A stretch of 5,431 nt of DNA from CAZLXG01 sp964563585 (GTDB taxonomy: Bacteria > Bacteroidota > Bacteroidia > Flavobacteriales > Flavobacteriaceae). Of this stretch, positions 1-5,426 are shown one piece after another (the first letter of the stretch is position 1; every line of letters begins with the position of its first letter). Location: assembly GCA_964563585.1 (NCBI GenBank), contig CAZLXG010000087.1, forward strand, positions 1 through 5,431. The letters are read 5' to 3'. Under the pieces are notes generated by a model. It saw nothing but the letters and a program-made list of their open reading frames with translations, had not been told where the DNA came from and searched no databases. The translations under genes and the position numbers were made by a program.

Positions 1-14
1 GTGATGGATGGGGA

Positions 15-68
15 AGCAAATAAAATACAGAGGATTTTTTGTTTTAAAAAATGTGAATTTTATTTGCT
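15..68. repeat. Long interrupted AT-rich palindrome after the toxin gene
   Basis: Outer arms at 15-29 and 54-68 match at 14 of 15 positions (AGCAAATAAAATACA against TGAATTTTATTTGCT). A nested inner stem of 7 perfect pairs (ATTTTTT at 34-40, AAAAAAT at 46-52) has a 5-nt loop. It begins 6 nt past the toxin stop codon, so it could end minus-strand transcription. However, the stem is almost all A/T and is followed on the minus strand by C-rich bases rather than a T run, so it is a poor intrinsic terminator. It could instead be a recombinase-related or element-end structure. The palindrome is seen directly; any function is inference. Confidence 0.6.
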
Positions 69-74
69 GTGGGA

Positions 75-368
75 TTATTTGTTTTTTAACTCTTCAGGAG
101 ATTGCTTTGTACTTACAACATCCATTATTCTAATTGTATTATTTTTCTCATTGTATAAAACTTTGTAATCTCTTACTACTATTCTTCGATAGTTAGTATT
201 GATTTCATCTACTTGATACTGTTTAGAAAACTGTATTGTTTTAGGACTTTGTAGTAGGTCTGACTTTACATTCTTTGCTCCTTGTAAAGATTCTTTCTTG
301 TAATAATTGTAAATACTTTTTACTGATGCTCTGGCTTGTTTCGTCCAAATAATTTTAAGTTTTCCCAT
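75..368 (-). CDS. RelE/ParE-family toxin of a type II toxin-antitoxin pair
   Basis: This encodes a small basic protein of 97 residues, the usual size for RelE/ParE toxins. The N-terminal part has the family pattern of a short beta strand (KIIWTKQA, residues 4-12) followed by a helical hairpin (about 13-40). The C-terminal sheet carries YRRIVVRDYKVLY (60-72) and IRIMDVVSTKQSPEEL (79-94), typical of the fold. Family members either cut mRNA at the ribosome (RelE) or poison gyrase (ParE); the sequence does not decide which. The ATG at 368 overlaps the antitoxin stop codon by one base (TAATG), which implies translational coupling. A TTG start two codons upstream is possible but less likely. It is the last gene of the minus-strand cluster and probably stabilises the element. 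Confidence 0.88.
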   Translation of the reverse strand: MGKLKIIWTKQARASVKSIYNYYKKESLQGAKNVKSDLLQSPKTIQFSKQYQVDEINTNYRRIVVRDYKVLYNEKNNTIRIMDVVSTKQSPEELKNK

Positions 369-607
369 TACCAATTTTCTGATTCTTTTTCTAATTCTTC
401 TTGTGTCAAATAATCTCCTGATGCAATTTGTTTTTCTGCTTTTTGTAAGCGTTTATTGTAAGCATCTTTAGTTAATGGTTTTCCCTCTACGGTATAACCG
501 ACTATCATTTCTTTTTCTAAAATATCATTGATTTTTTCAATGATAGATTCTGTCTTTACACTTAGTATTTTTTGAACGATGTCTAATTTTACTGCTTGTA
601 TGTTCAT
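368..607 (-). CDS. Antitoxin partner of the RelE/ParE-family toxin
   Basis: This 79-residue charged protein lies directly upstream of the toxin, in the usual antitoxin-first order, with stop and start overlapping by one base. The N-terminal part (about residues 1-34) looks like paired helices that would dimerise. A GYTVEGKPLT segment (37-46) follows, then a long charged helix (47-63) and an acidic tail, GDYLTQEELEKESENW (64-79). From memory, this tail type is common in flavobacterial antitoxins beside RelE/ParE toxins and would wrap the toxin. No classical ribbon-helix-helix or HTH motif is obvious, so DNA binding and autoregulation are uncertain. The start is the ATG at 607, 15 to 20 nt downstream of the expected transcription start of the candidate promoter. 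Confidence 0.82.
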   Translation of the reverse strand: MNIQAVKLDIVQKILSVKTESIIEKINDILEKEMIVGYTVEGKPLTKDAYNKRLQKAEKQIASGDYLTQEELEKESENW

Positions 608-629
608 AATTCATTTGTTTAGGGTTCTA

Positions 630-637
630 CAAATTTA
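630..637 (-). promoter_or_regulatory. Possible Bacteroidetes -7 box for the antitoxin-toxin pair
   Basis: Read on the minus strand the sequence is TAAATTTG, matching the Bacteroidetes -7 consensus TAnnTTTG. It sits in the 62-nt gap between the recombinase stop and the antitoxin start, so the expected transcript start lies just upstream of the ATG at 607. No convincing TTG element is found at the right distance upstream (around 657-660 the minus strand reads GAAC), so this is a half-supported promoter. If real, the toxin-antitoxin pair can be expressed independently of the recombinase operon. Confidence 0.4.
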
Positions 638-669
638 ACGTTTTTCAGCTCATTTTGTTCTCTTTTGCT

Positions 670-1626
670 TCAAAACGGATGGAACTCGTCAATATCTGCT
701 TGTAAATCTTCTGTTTGATTCACTAAATAAGCTTCTGTACTACTCACATATCTATGACCAGCTTTGTATTGTACTTCTCTTAAATTCTCCTCTTTTAACC
801 AATGGGTAATTACACTTGTTCGTACTTGTTTAAAGTTAATAAATCGAGTAGCACTTGTAAGCGATTTGTTTTGTTGCTCTTTAATCTCTTTAGTTAGCCC
901 TTTCCATATTTGTAAGGTTTCATTTGCTTTTAATTTCCCTGCTGTTGGTGTAGATAAAAAAAGATTTTCTACTTCTTTATTGTTTTGATAAGCCAAAAAT
1001 AAAGGCCTTACTTGAAAAGTGTATTCCATCAGTTCAATGATCTGATTTGATTTTAAGACTAAGGCTCTTTCATTACTCTTTCTGCTTCCTTTAATAAATA
1101 ACTGTCCTTCTTTTAGTTTCAAGTCATTTAACGTGATTCTAGCAACTTCTGGAGTAGTTAAACCTTGGTTAATCATTAAGCTTAATATGGCTTTGTTTCT
1201 TTGCTTTGCAAGCCTGTAAGTTACAAACCAATTACATTTTGATTTCTTATGTTGTTTTGTTGGTATTTCATAAGTGATGTAGATTTCTTCTAATTCTTGT
1301 TTGCTTAATAATGGATACAGTTTTTGCCTTTTATTGCCTCTTATTTTTAAATGTGCTATTGGATTATCTGCTCTTTTTCCTTGTTCTATTTGCCAATTAA
1401 AAAACTGCTTGATGACACTTAACCGAATACTCCTGGTCTTATTTTCTTGTCCTTTCTTTTGTAAGTGGTTTAGATAACTCAATACTTCTTTGGCTGTGGC
1501 ATTTTCTACTTCCGTGTTATCTGCGTCTAAATAACTGATAAAATCTAATGCGTAACTGTTGTAAGCTATTACAGTGCTTTTACTTTTTCCTTGACTTTCT
1601 AAATGCTGTTTAAATGTTGAACTCAT
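670..1626 (-). CDS. Tyrosine-recombinase-fold protein lacking the first catalytic arginine
   Basis: This 318-residue protein has the two-domain integrase layout: an N-terminal core-binding (SAM-like) domain at about 1-95 and a catalytic domain at about 105-305. In the motif that normally reads GLR, it has GLTTPEV (155-161), so the first catalytic Arg is Thr157. The HxxR motif reads KQVR (266-269): Arg269 is kept and the His is Lys266. His291 (AGHR) and the nucleophile candidate Tyr300 (STEAY) are present, and a basic beta-hairpin (IKGSRKSNER, 178-187) replaces the usual lysine hairpin. The frame is open throughout, so this is not a decaying pseudogene. From memory, flavobacterial partner recombinases often vary at this arginine. 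It overlaps the upstream, fully catalytic recombinase by 17 nt and probably acts with it, perhaps as a DNA-binding or architectural subunit of a mixed tetramer; that role is inference. Confidence 0.85.
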   Translation of the reverse strand: MSSTFKQHLESQGKSKSTVIAYNSYALDFISYLDADNTEVENATAKEVLSYLNHLQKKGQENKTRSIRLSVIKQFFNWQIEQGKRADNPIAHLKIRGNKRQKLYPLLSKQELEEIYITYEIPTKQHKKSKCNWFVTYRLAKQRNKAILSLMINQGLTTPEVARITLNDLKLKEGQLFIKGSRKSNERALVLKSNQIIELMEYTFQVRPLFLAYQNNKEVENLFLSTPTAGKLKANETLQIWKGLTKEIKEQQNKSLTSATRFINFKQVRTSVITHWLKEENLREVQYKAGHRYVSSTEAYLVNQTEDLQADIDEFHPF

Positions 1627-2569
1627 CTTTTAAATTATTATTACTTGGCATTGCCAAGTGGGTATAAATCTGTGTGCTTTCTAAAGAGCTATGTCCTAAA
1701 AAACGTTGTATTTTCTGTAAAGACATTCCATTTTGTAGTAAGTGGGTTGCGATGGAGTGTCTTAATGTATGCAGCCCAACTTCTTTTTCTTGGATTTCCG
1801 GATTCTCTATTTTTTGCTGTAAGAGTTTTAAGCGAACATAAAGACTATTCCCATTTAGCGGTTTTCCAATTCTGCCAATAAAAAGTGAAGCCTCCTTATT
1901 GTTTTTTGTCAATATTGAACGATAATCATAAATCCATTCTTGCAAGTAATCTGAACCTGTTTTGCTAAATGGCACTAATCTCTCTTTGTAGTTTTTTCCT
2001 TTCCTAACGTGTATAATTCTTCTATCAAAATTGATATCATCTATGGTTAAGTTTACGCCTTCATTTCTCCGTAATCCACAGCCATAAAATACCGCTAACA
2101 TTACTCTATCTCTTGACTGCAAAGCATTTTCTTTTATGGTATTGGCTTCTTTGCTTGCCACTTTGTAAAACTCTTGGATTTCCTCTTGAGTAAGAACTGT
2201 AATATTTCCTTTCTCTAATTTGAGTTGTTTTAAAATAACTGGTGGTACGCCCTGCATTCCTTTGTGCACCAAAAATTCATATAGCTTTTCTAATGCTTGA
2301 ATATGTTTGTTTAGGTAATTATTACTTAATCCTCCGCCTCTGCGTTTATTCCCTCTGCTACTGATGTAGTTAAAATAAGCTTTGTAATGTTGTTGTTTTA
2401 AATCCTTTATTTGGTTACAGTCCTGCTGCTCTAAAAAATGGAAGAACTCTCTTATGATGGTAGGCATATGGTCAACACTTTGAGAGCAAAACCCTAATAT
2501 ATCTAACCACTCCGAAAAAGCTTTTTGTGTATGCTCGTAACTGCTGTTTGTTAATATTAAATATTTCAT
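1610..2569 (-). CDS. Catalytically complete tyrosine recombinase (integrase family)
   Basis: This is a site-specific DNA recombinase that breaks and rejoins strands through a covalent 3'-phosphotyrosine intermediate. Its 319 residues hold an N-terminal core-binding domain (about 10-105) and a catalytic domain (about 125-305). The full active-site set is visible: Arg167 (CGLRRNE), a lysine hairpin (RKGKNYKER, 189-197, Lys192 best placed), His267 and Arg270 (HTLRHSIATH), His293 (LGHSS) and Tyr302 (STQIYTHL). The size and motif spacing resemble XerC/XerD-type enzymes, but the context is a mobile element and not chromosome dimer resolution. The ATG at 2569 overlaps the ATPase stop by 4 nt (ATGA), implying coupled translation. 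A 17-nt DNA palindrome lies within the last codons. It is likely the main catalyst of the element's integration and excision. Confidence 0.93.
   Translation of the reverse strand: MKYLILTNSSYEHTQKAFSEWLDILGFCSQSVDHMPTIIREFFHFLEQQDCNQIKDLKQQHYKAYFNYISSRGNKRRGGGLSNNYLNKHIQALEKLYEFLVHKGMQGVPPVILKQLKLEKGNITVLTQEEIQEFYKVASKEANTIKENALQSRDRVMLAVFYGCGLRRNEGVNLTIDDINFDRRIIHVRKGKNYKERLVPFSKTGSDYLQEWIYDYRSILTKNNKEASLFIGRIGKPLNGNSLYVRLKLLQQKIENPEIQEKEVGLHTLRHSIATHLLQNGMSLQKIQRFLGHSSLESTQIYTHLAMPSNNNLKDEFNI
1643..1659. repeat. Near-perfect palindrome ahead of the second recombinase gene
   Basis: ACTTGGCA at 1643-1650 and its exact reverse complement TGCCAAGT at 1652-1659 are separated by one base. The site lies in the last codons of the catalytic recombinase (encoding residues around HLAMPS), 16 nt upstream of the ATG of the second recombinase. 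In the operon mRNA it could fold into a 7-pair, GC-containing hairpin with a 3-nt loop just before that start codon, so it may affect coupled translation. As DNA it has the shape of a dimer-binding site. No T run follows, so it is not a terminator. The palindrome is seen directly; its function is unknown. Confidence 0.6.
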
Positions 2570-4473
2570 ATTTCGACTTCGCTCAATACAAGTTCTATTA
2601 ACGAATAAGAATAACCTTCTTTATGGTTGTGGGTTTCTATTTTTAAATGGTTAGCTTTTTCCAATTGTTGTTGGTAATTACGTATTGTTTTCCTGCTTTT
2701 TTCATAATTCTCGTAAATGTCTTGGTTGTTAAATATGTGCAACCCTTTTTCTTTTAGGAAATTAATTAACCATTCAATATACCCTTGTAAATGTTCGGGA
2801 AGTACTGTTTTTACTGTATTGTGATCCTTATTAATTTTAGTCCGCATAGTCTTTTTGCTGTTCGCTGTGGACTGGTTATTTATTTCGCTGATTGTCTTAT
2901 TGTTAACTGGTTCATTCTGTTTTTGAACTGCTAGGGGACTAGTGAACCCCTCTAGCTTTTTTAAGTTATTATCTAGCACGCTTGTTATGTGTTTTCTTAG
3001 CTTTTGAAACTCTTGGTAACTCACTATTTCATAATGATAACTTGCTCCTTTTTTACCTTTTACTTTTTTAATGTAGTAATTACTGGTTAAGCTTAAATTG
3101 TAACGTTTTTGATTACTTGGATTTACTTTTAGGGCTTTTCTGATTTCTCGGTTCGTAAAGTCTTTTTTGTTTTCTTGCTCTAAATAACTTTTTACCGCTT
3201 CTAGGTAATTCCTGCAAGCTCCTGTTAGTTCATCACTCTTTCTTAGTAAGATTTCTTTTAATAATTCATTGGCTTCCTTTACATCTTCTAAAGTGGTTTC
3301 AATAAATATCTCTCCTGTTGCTTCATCTACTTTTTGCTCTCTTTGGTATTGGTGGTAATAGGTTATTGCTTCAATAAATTGTAAATAATGATTATTGGTT
3401 CTTCTTGGCTTTAATACTTCTTCAGGAATATTAAGTAACTCTGCAAAGGGATTGATTACTTTGATTGGCTCTAGCACACGTTGTGTGTTTTGTAATAATT
3501 CCTTGACTTGGTTCTCTTCCTCTTCATTTATCTTGCCTGCGGAAACTCTCCTTTGATACTCCATTATTCGCTGGTCTTGTTCTTTGCTTTCATCTAGGTA
3601 AATCAAAAAACTACGGTTGGCATTATCTTCATAAATCTGTTCTCTTGTTGTACATCCGCTAACGCTTACTGGTCCTTCTACTACCAAATGAATGGTTCTT
3701 GTTTCTCCTTTGGTGTTTTTGTGGGCAATGGTTTTTCTTATCTTCTTTTTGGATTGTAATTCTCTTAATGGATAAAGTGAGCTTTCTGCTCCGTCTAAAT
3801 CTTCTATTAATATGAGCTTGTTTTTCAGCTCTCGTTGACCGAAATAATAAAAGGCATTTTCCGATAAAACGGTTATTTCTATTTTATCTTCTTCGGGGAT
3901 TAATTCGCCTACTTTTTCTTGTAAGTGTGTTTTTCCTGTTCCGCTTGCTCCTAAACTAACAATGTGCAAGGGTTGTGCTAATTTCCTAGAAGTGAATATT
4001 AAATACATTAAAAGTCGATTATCGGCTTCGCCTATCATTCCGCTTTTACCTATCATTTCATTGGTTACCTGCATCAGGTTTTTAGACTTCAAAAAGTCCT
4101 CAGCTGCTTTTCGCTCTGCTTTTGTTAATTGCTTTACAGTTATTTGATGCTCCGATTCTGATTTCTTGATTTGTTCTATTCGGTAAGCTTCTAATTGTTC
4201 GATTAACTCCGATAAACTAGCTGCTATTACACTTGTTCCGATTTCTAATTTCTCTGCTGTTTTCCGTATCAGCTTTTCTGTTTGAGTATCGTTATATAAA
4301 TCTAGGTTATGCCTTACAGGAGGTACAGAACTATTTTTGAGTTCTATTTTTAGTGTTGCCCTCATTCTGTCTAAGCCTTCTAACTTAATACCGCCTAACA
4401 CCGTTAGTTTTAACAGTTCATTTTGATAGATTAAGCTTTCGGGGTTTACAATGTTGAACTTTTTTACTGCCAT
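2566..4473 (-). CDS. Primase-type AAA+ ATPase/helicase-like protein without zinc finger or toprim
   Basis: This 635-residue protein has a P-loop GASGTGKT (175-182), a Walker B-like strand KLILIEDLDGAE (219-230), a sensor-like segment SVSGCTTRE (270-278) and a conserved arginine in DNANRSF (283-289), a candidate arginine finger. A winged-helix-like domain follows (about 437-486), then a polar linker (about 500-550) and a second winged-helix-like domain (about 557-625). I recognise the region from about residue 10 to 505 as the C-terminal part of flavobacterial mobile-element proteins annotated as CHC2 zinc finger/toprim primase-like. No CxxC zinc ligands or toprim motif are present (only two cysteines), so it is a stand-alone ATPase form. 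Its role is probably DNA remodelling or unwinding during replication or transposition. ATG 4473 is chosen because the upstream TTG at 4518 lies upstream of the predicted transcription start. It is first in the recombinase operon. Confidence 0.8.
   Translation of the reverse strand: MAVKKFNIVNPESLIYQNELLKLTVLGGIKLEGLDRMRATLKIELKNSSVPPVRHNLDLYNDTQTEKLIRKTAEKLEIGTSVIAASLSELIEQLEAYRIEQIKKSESEHQITVKQLTKAERKAAEDFLKSKNLMQVTNEMIGKSGMIGEADNRLLMYLIFTSRKLAQPLHIVSLGASGTGKTHLQEKVGELIPEEDKIEITVLSENAFYYFGQRELKNKLILIEDLDGAESSLYPLRELQSKKKIRKTIAHKNTKGETRTIHLVVEGPVSVSGCTTREQIYEDNANRSFLIYLDESKEQDQRIMEYQRRVSAGKINEEEENQVKELLQNTQRVLEPIKVINPFAELLNIPEEVLKPRRTNNHYLQFIEAITYYHQYQREQKVDEATGEIFIETTLEDVKEANELLKEILLRKSDELTGACRNYLEAVKSYLEQENKKDFTNREIRKALKVNPSNQKRYNLSLTSNYYIKKVKGKKGASYHYEIVSYQEFQKLRKHITSVLDNNLKKLEGFTSPLAVQKQNEPVNNKTISEINNQSTANSKKTMRTKINKDHNTVKTVLPEHLQGYIEWLINFLKEKGLHIFNNQDIYENYEKSRKTIRNYQQQLEKANHLKIETHNHKEGYSYSLIELVLSEVEI
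2930..2962 (+). terminator. Intrinsic-terminator-like hairpin antisense inside the ATPase gene
   Basis: On the plus strand, GCTAGGGG (2930-2937) pairs with CCCC-TC-TAGC (2947-2956, a TC bulge) around a 9-nt loop and is followed at once by six Ts (2957-2962). That gives 8 pairs, six of them GC, in otherwise AT-rich DNA, with the U tract of a classic Rho-independent terminator. It lies opposite codons for about residues 507-515 of the ATPase, at the start of the polar linker. On the minus (coding) strand no T run follows, so operon mRNA should not end here. It may stop antisense transcription coming from the left, or act as a DNA or RNA hairpin. The structure is seen; its activity is inferred. 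Confidence 0.55.
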
Positions 4474-4505
4474 TTGAAAAATAATTAATTGTGCATTATA
4501 AGACA

Positions 4506-4537
4506 CAAAGTTATACAATAATACATTTCAACACAAC
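4506..4537 (-). promoter_or_regulatory. Candidate promoter of the ATPase-recombinase operon
   Basis: On the minus strand there is a TAACTTTG box (4513-4506), matching TAnnTTTG, with GTTG (4537-4534) 20 nt upstream as the -33 element. The spacing suits the Bacteroidetes sigma factor. Transcription should start near 4500, giving a leader of about 25 nt before the ATG at 4473. The alternative TTG start at 4518 lies upstream of that point and would be left out of the message. The -33 element is about 10 nt from that of the divergent regulator promoter, so one protein bound between them could affect both. Confidence 0.6.
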
Positions 4538-4592
4538 TACTATCATATTTTTTTACTTACTATTTTACCGTACATTTGTCAAAACACTGTAC
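4522..4592. promoter_or_regulatory. Repeats overlapping both promoters, possible XRE operators
   Basis: TACATTT occurs at 4522-4528 (followed by CAACAC) and again at 4571-4577 (followed by GTCAAAACAC). The first copy falls in the spacer of the ATPase promoter and the second on the -7 box of the regulator promoter. An inverted pair, GTACA (4570-4574) and TGTAC (4588-4592), also surrounds the predicted start region of the regulator transcript. Such placement would suit a self-repressing XRE regulator that also controls the mobility operon. The repeats are short and in AT-rich DNA, so chance is a serious alternative. Confidence 0.3.
4548..4578 (+). promoter_or_regulatory. Candidate promoter of the XRE regulator operon
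   Basis: TACATTTG at 4571-4578 matches the Bacteroidetes -7 consensus TAnnTTTG exactly. The -33 region, about 19 nt upstream, is a T run (4548-4554) without the preferred G, so the upstream half is weak. Transcription would start near 4585, leaving a leader of about 35 nt before the ATG at 4619. It is back-to-back with the ATPase promoter. Confidence 0.55.
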
Positions 4593-4618
4593 TTTAATAC
4601 CTTTTAGAGCATTTATTT

Positions 4619-4948
4619 ATGGCTGATATTGGAAATAGAATAACTTTATTAAGAAAGAAAAAAAATTGGTCTCAAACTGATTTATCTAAATCTATTAATG
4701 CTTCTCGTGAAGCTATTGGAAAGTACGAGCGTAATGAAGCCATCCCTTCTGTTGAAGTGGCTAAAAAGATTGCTGATGTACTTGACGTTTCTCTAGACTA
4801 CTTGGTAGATGATAAGGCTTCTATTTCTTTTGACAAAAAAACAGTAAAACGCTTACAGGATATTGAACAGTTACCTGATGAAGATAGAAATCATATTTTT
4901 TATATGATTGATAATCTTATTAAAGCGGCTAAACTTAAAACACTCTGA
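4619..4948 (+). CDS. XRE/Cro-family helix-turn-helix transcriptional regulator
   Basis: This encodes a 109-residue cytoplasmic DNA-binding protein. Residues 5-62 form a typical five-helix Cro/CI domain: IGNRITLLRKKKNWSQ (4-19), a turn and recognition helix around NASREAIGKYE (27-37), then the IPSVEVAKKIADVLDVSLDYLV stretch (42-63, described by position). A charged C-terminal helix (about 71-107) probably dimerises. Proteins of this size and form are common in Bacteroidetes, often near mobile elements. It is divergent from the ATPase-recombinase operon and leads a two-gene plus-strand unit, so by analogy with phage and conjugative-element switches it likely represses one or both divergent promoters. 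No peptidase domain of the SOS-cleaved type is present, so release of repression would need another signal, perhaps the downstream small protein. Confidence 0.92.
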   Translation: MADIGNRITLLRKKKNWSQTDLSKSINASREAIGKYERNEAIPSVEVAKKIADVLDVSLDYLVDDKASISFDKKTVKRLQDIEQLPDEDRNHIFYMIDNLIKAAKLKTL

Positions 4949-4951
4949 AAA

Positions 4952-5308
4952 ATGATTTTTAAAGACTTAATTAACCAACTAAAAAAGGTTAAAACTGAAA
5001 AGGATATTACTCCTGATTTATCTTTTGAATTAACTGCCGCTGCTATTGCTAGCCAGATGATGGCTCTTAATATGCAATACGATGACCTAGATCCCGAAGA
5101 GGCTTTTGATATGGTTCGTTCCATGATTTTAAGGCAATTGGATGGAATTCTTATTGACTCTATTATGAGTGATGACCCTTTTAACGATGAGTTAGATATG
5201 AATGCCGATAACCCTATGGGTGACCCCATTTTAAAAGAAGCTATCCAAAAAGCAATGAATGAATACAATCAAAGACTAGAAAAAGAACCTAAATTGAAGA
5301 AAATTTAA
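4952..5308 (+). CDS. Small acidic protein of unknown function, co-transcribed with the XRE regulator
   Basis: I do not recognise this 118-residue protein. It starts 3 nt after the regulator stop codon, so the two are almost certainly one transcript. It has a basic amphipathic N-terminal helix (about 1-16), a helical segment with hydrophobic and methionine-rich faces (about 22-40, AAAIASQMMALNMQ region), a helix at 48-74 (PEEAFDMVRSMILRQLDG part), an acidic loop (74-92, rich in Asp, Asn and Met) and a charged basic C-terminal helix (93-118). There are no cysteines, signal peptide, membrane segment or known catalytic motif. The coding frame is convincing: it is open over its length and its composition is protein-like. 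It could be a regulator partner, an antirepressor, or an accessory factor for the recombinases. All three are guesses from position. Confidence 0.75.
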   Translation: MIFKDLINQLKKVKTEKDITPDLSFELTAAAIASQMMALNMQYDDLDPEEAFDMVRSMILRQLDGILIDSIMSDDPFNDELDMNADNPMGDPILKEAIQKAMNEYNQRLEKEPKLKKI

Positions 5309-5390
5309 TACTACTATCTTTAAAACAACCCATAATACCCCGCTAAGCAACATTTAAAAACAGTTGCCAAGCTCTACATTATAGATTATT

Positions 5391-5426
5391 AAAACAAAAA
5401 GCTACTCATCTCTGTCAAGAGCAGCT
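5391..5426 (-). terminator. Intrinsic terminator for a minus-strand gene beyond the right edge
   Basis: Read on the minus strand, AGCTGCTC (5426-5419) pairs with GAGTAGCT (5407-5400), 8 pairs with one G-U, around an 11-nt loop. The T tract TTTTTGTTTT (5400-5391) follows. It therefore ends a gene entering from outside the window and converging on the XRE operon. The plus strand has no T run inside the window, so whether it also serves the XRE operon cannot be seen. The stretch from 5309 to 5390 holds nothing else convincing: a weak GCAAC/GTTGC pair at 5347-5367 lacks a T tract. Confidence 0.6.

Noticed and set aside
764..988. Open plus-strand frames inside the recombinase genes (also 1645-1881) and inside the ATPase gene (3962-4147).
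   Set aside because: They are antisense to strongly supported coding sequence, with no promoter or family resemblance.
4085..4098. Short hairpin GACTT/AAGTC within the ATPase gene, and CTAAC/GTTAG near 4395-4407.
   Set aside because: Five-pair stems are common by chance in this sequence and have no positional meaning here.
4900..5268. A minus-strand frame of 122 codons with a hydrophobic, Ser/Ile-rich translation.
   Set aside because: It mirrors the plus-strand gene 4952-5308; the hydrophobic look is the usual product of reading acidic codons on the opposite strand, and it has no supporting context.
5347..5367. GCAAC/GTTGC inverted pair as a terminator of the XRE operon.
   Set aside because: Only five perfect pairs around an 11-nt loop and no T run after it.
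1651..5371. TTGCCAAG is shared between the palindrome at 1643-1659 and the 3' region at 5364-5371.
   Set aside because: A single shared 8-mer is expected fairly often in 5.4 kb, and the right copy lacks the palindromic partner arm.
36..5400. The 12-mer TTTTTGTTTTAA at 36-47 recurs in inverted orientation at 5389-5400, as if terminal inverted repeats.
   Set aside because: It is low-complexity A/T sequence; at the right it is simply the T tract of a terminator, and the flanking bases do not continue the match.
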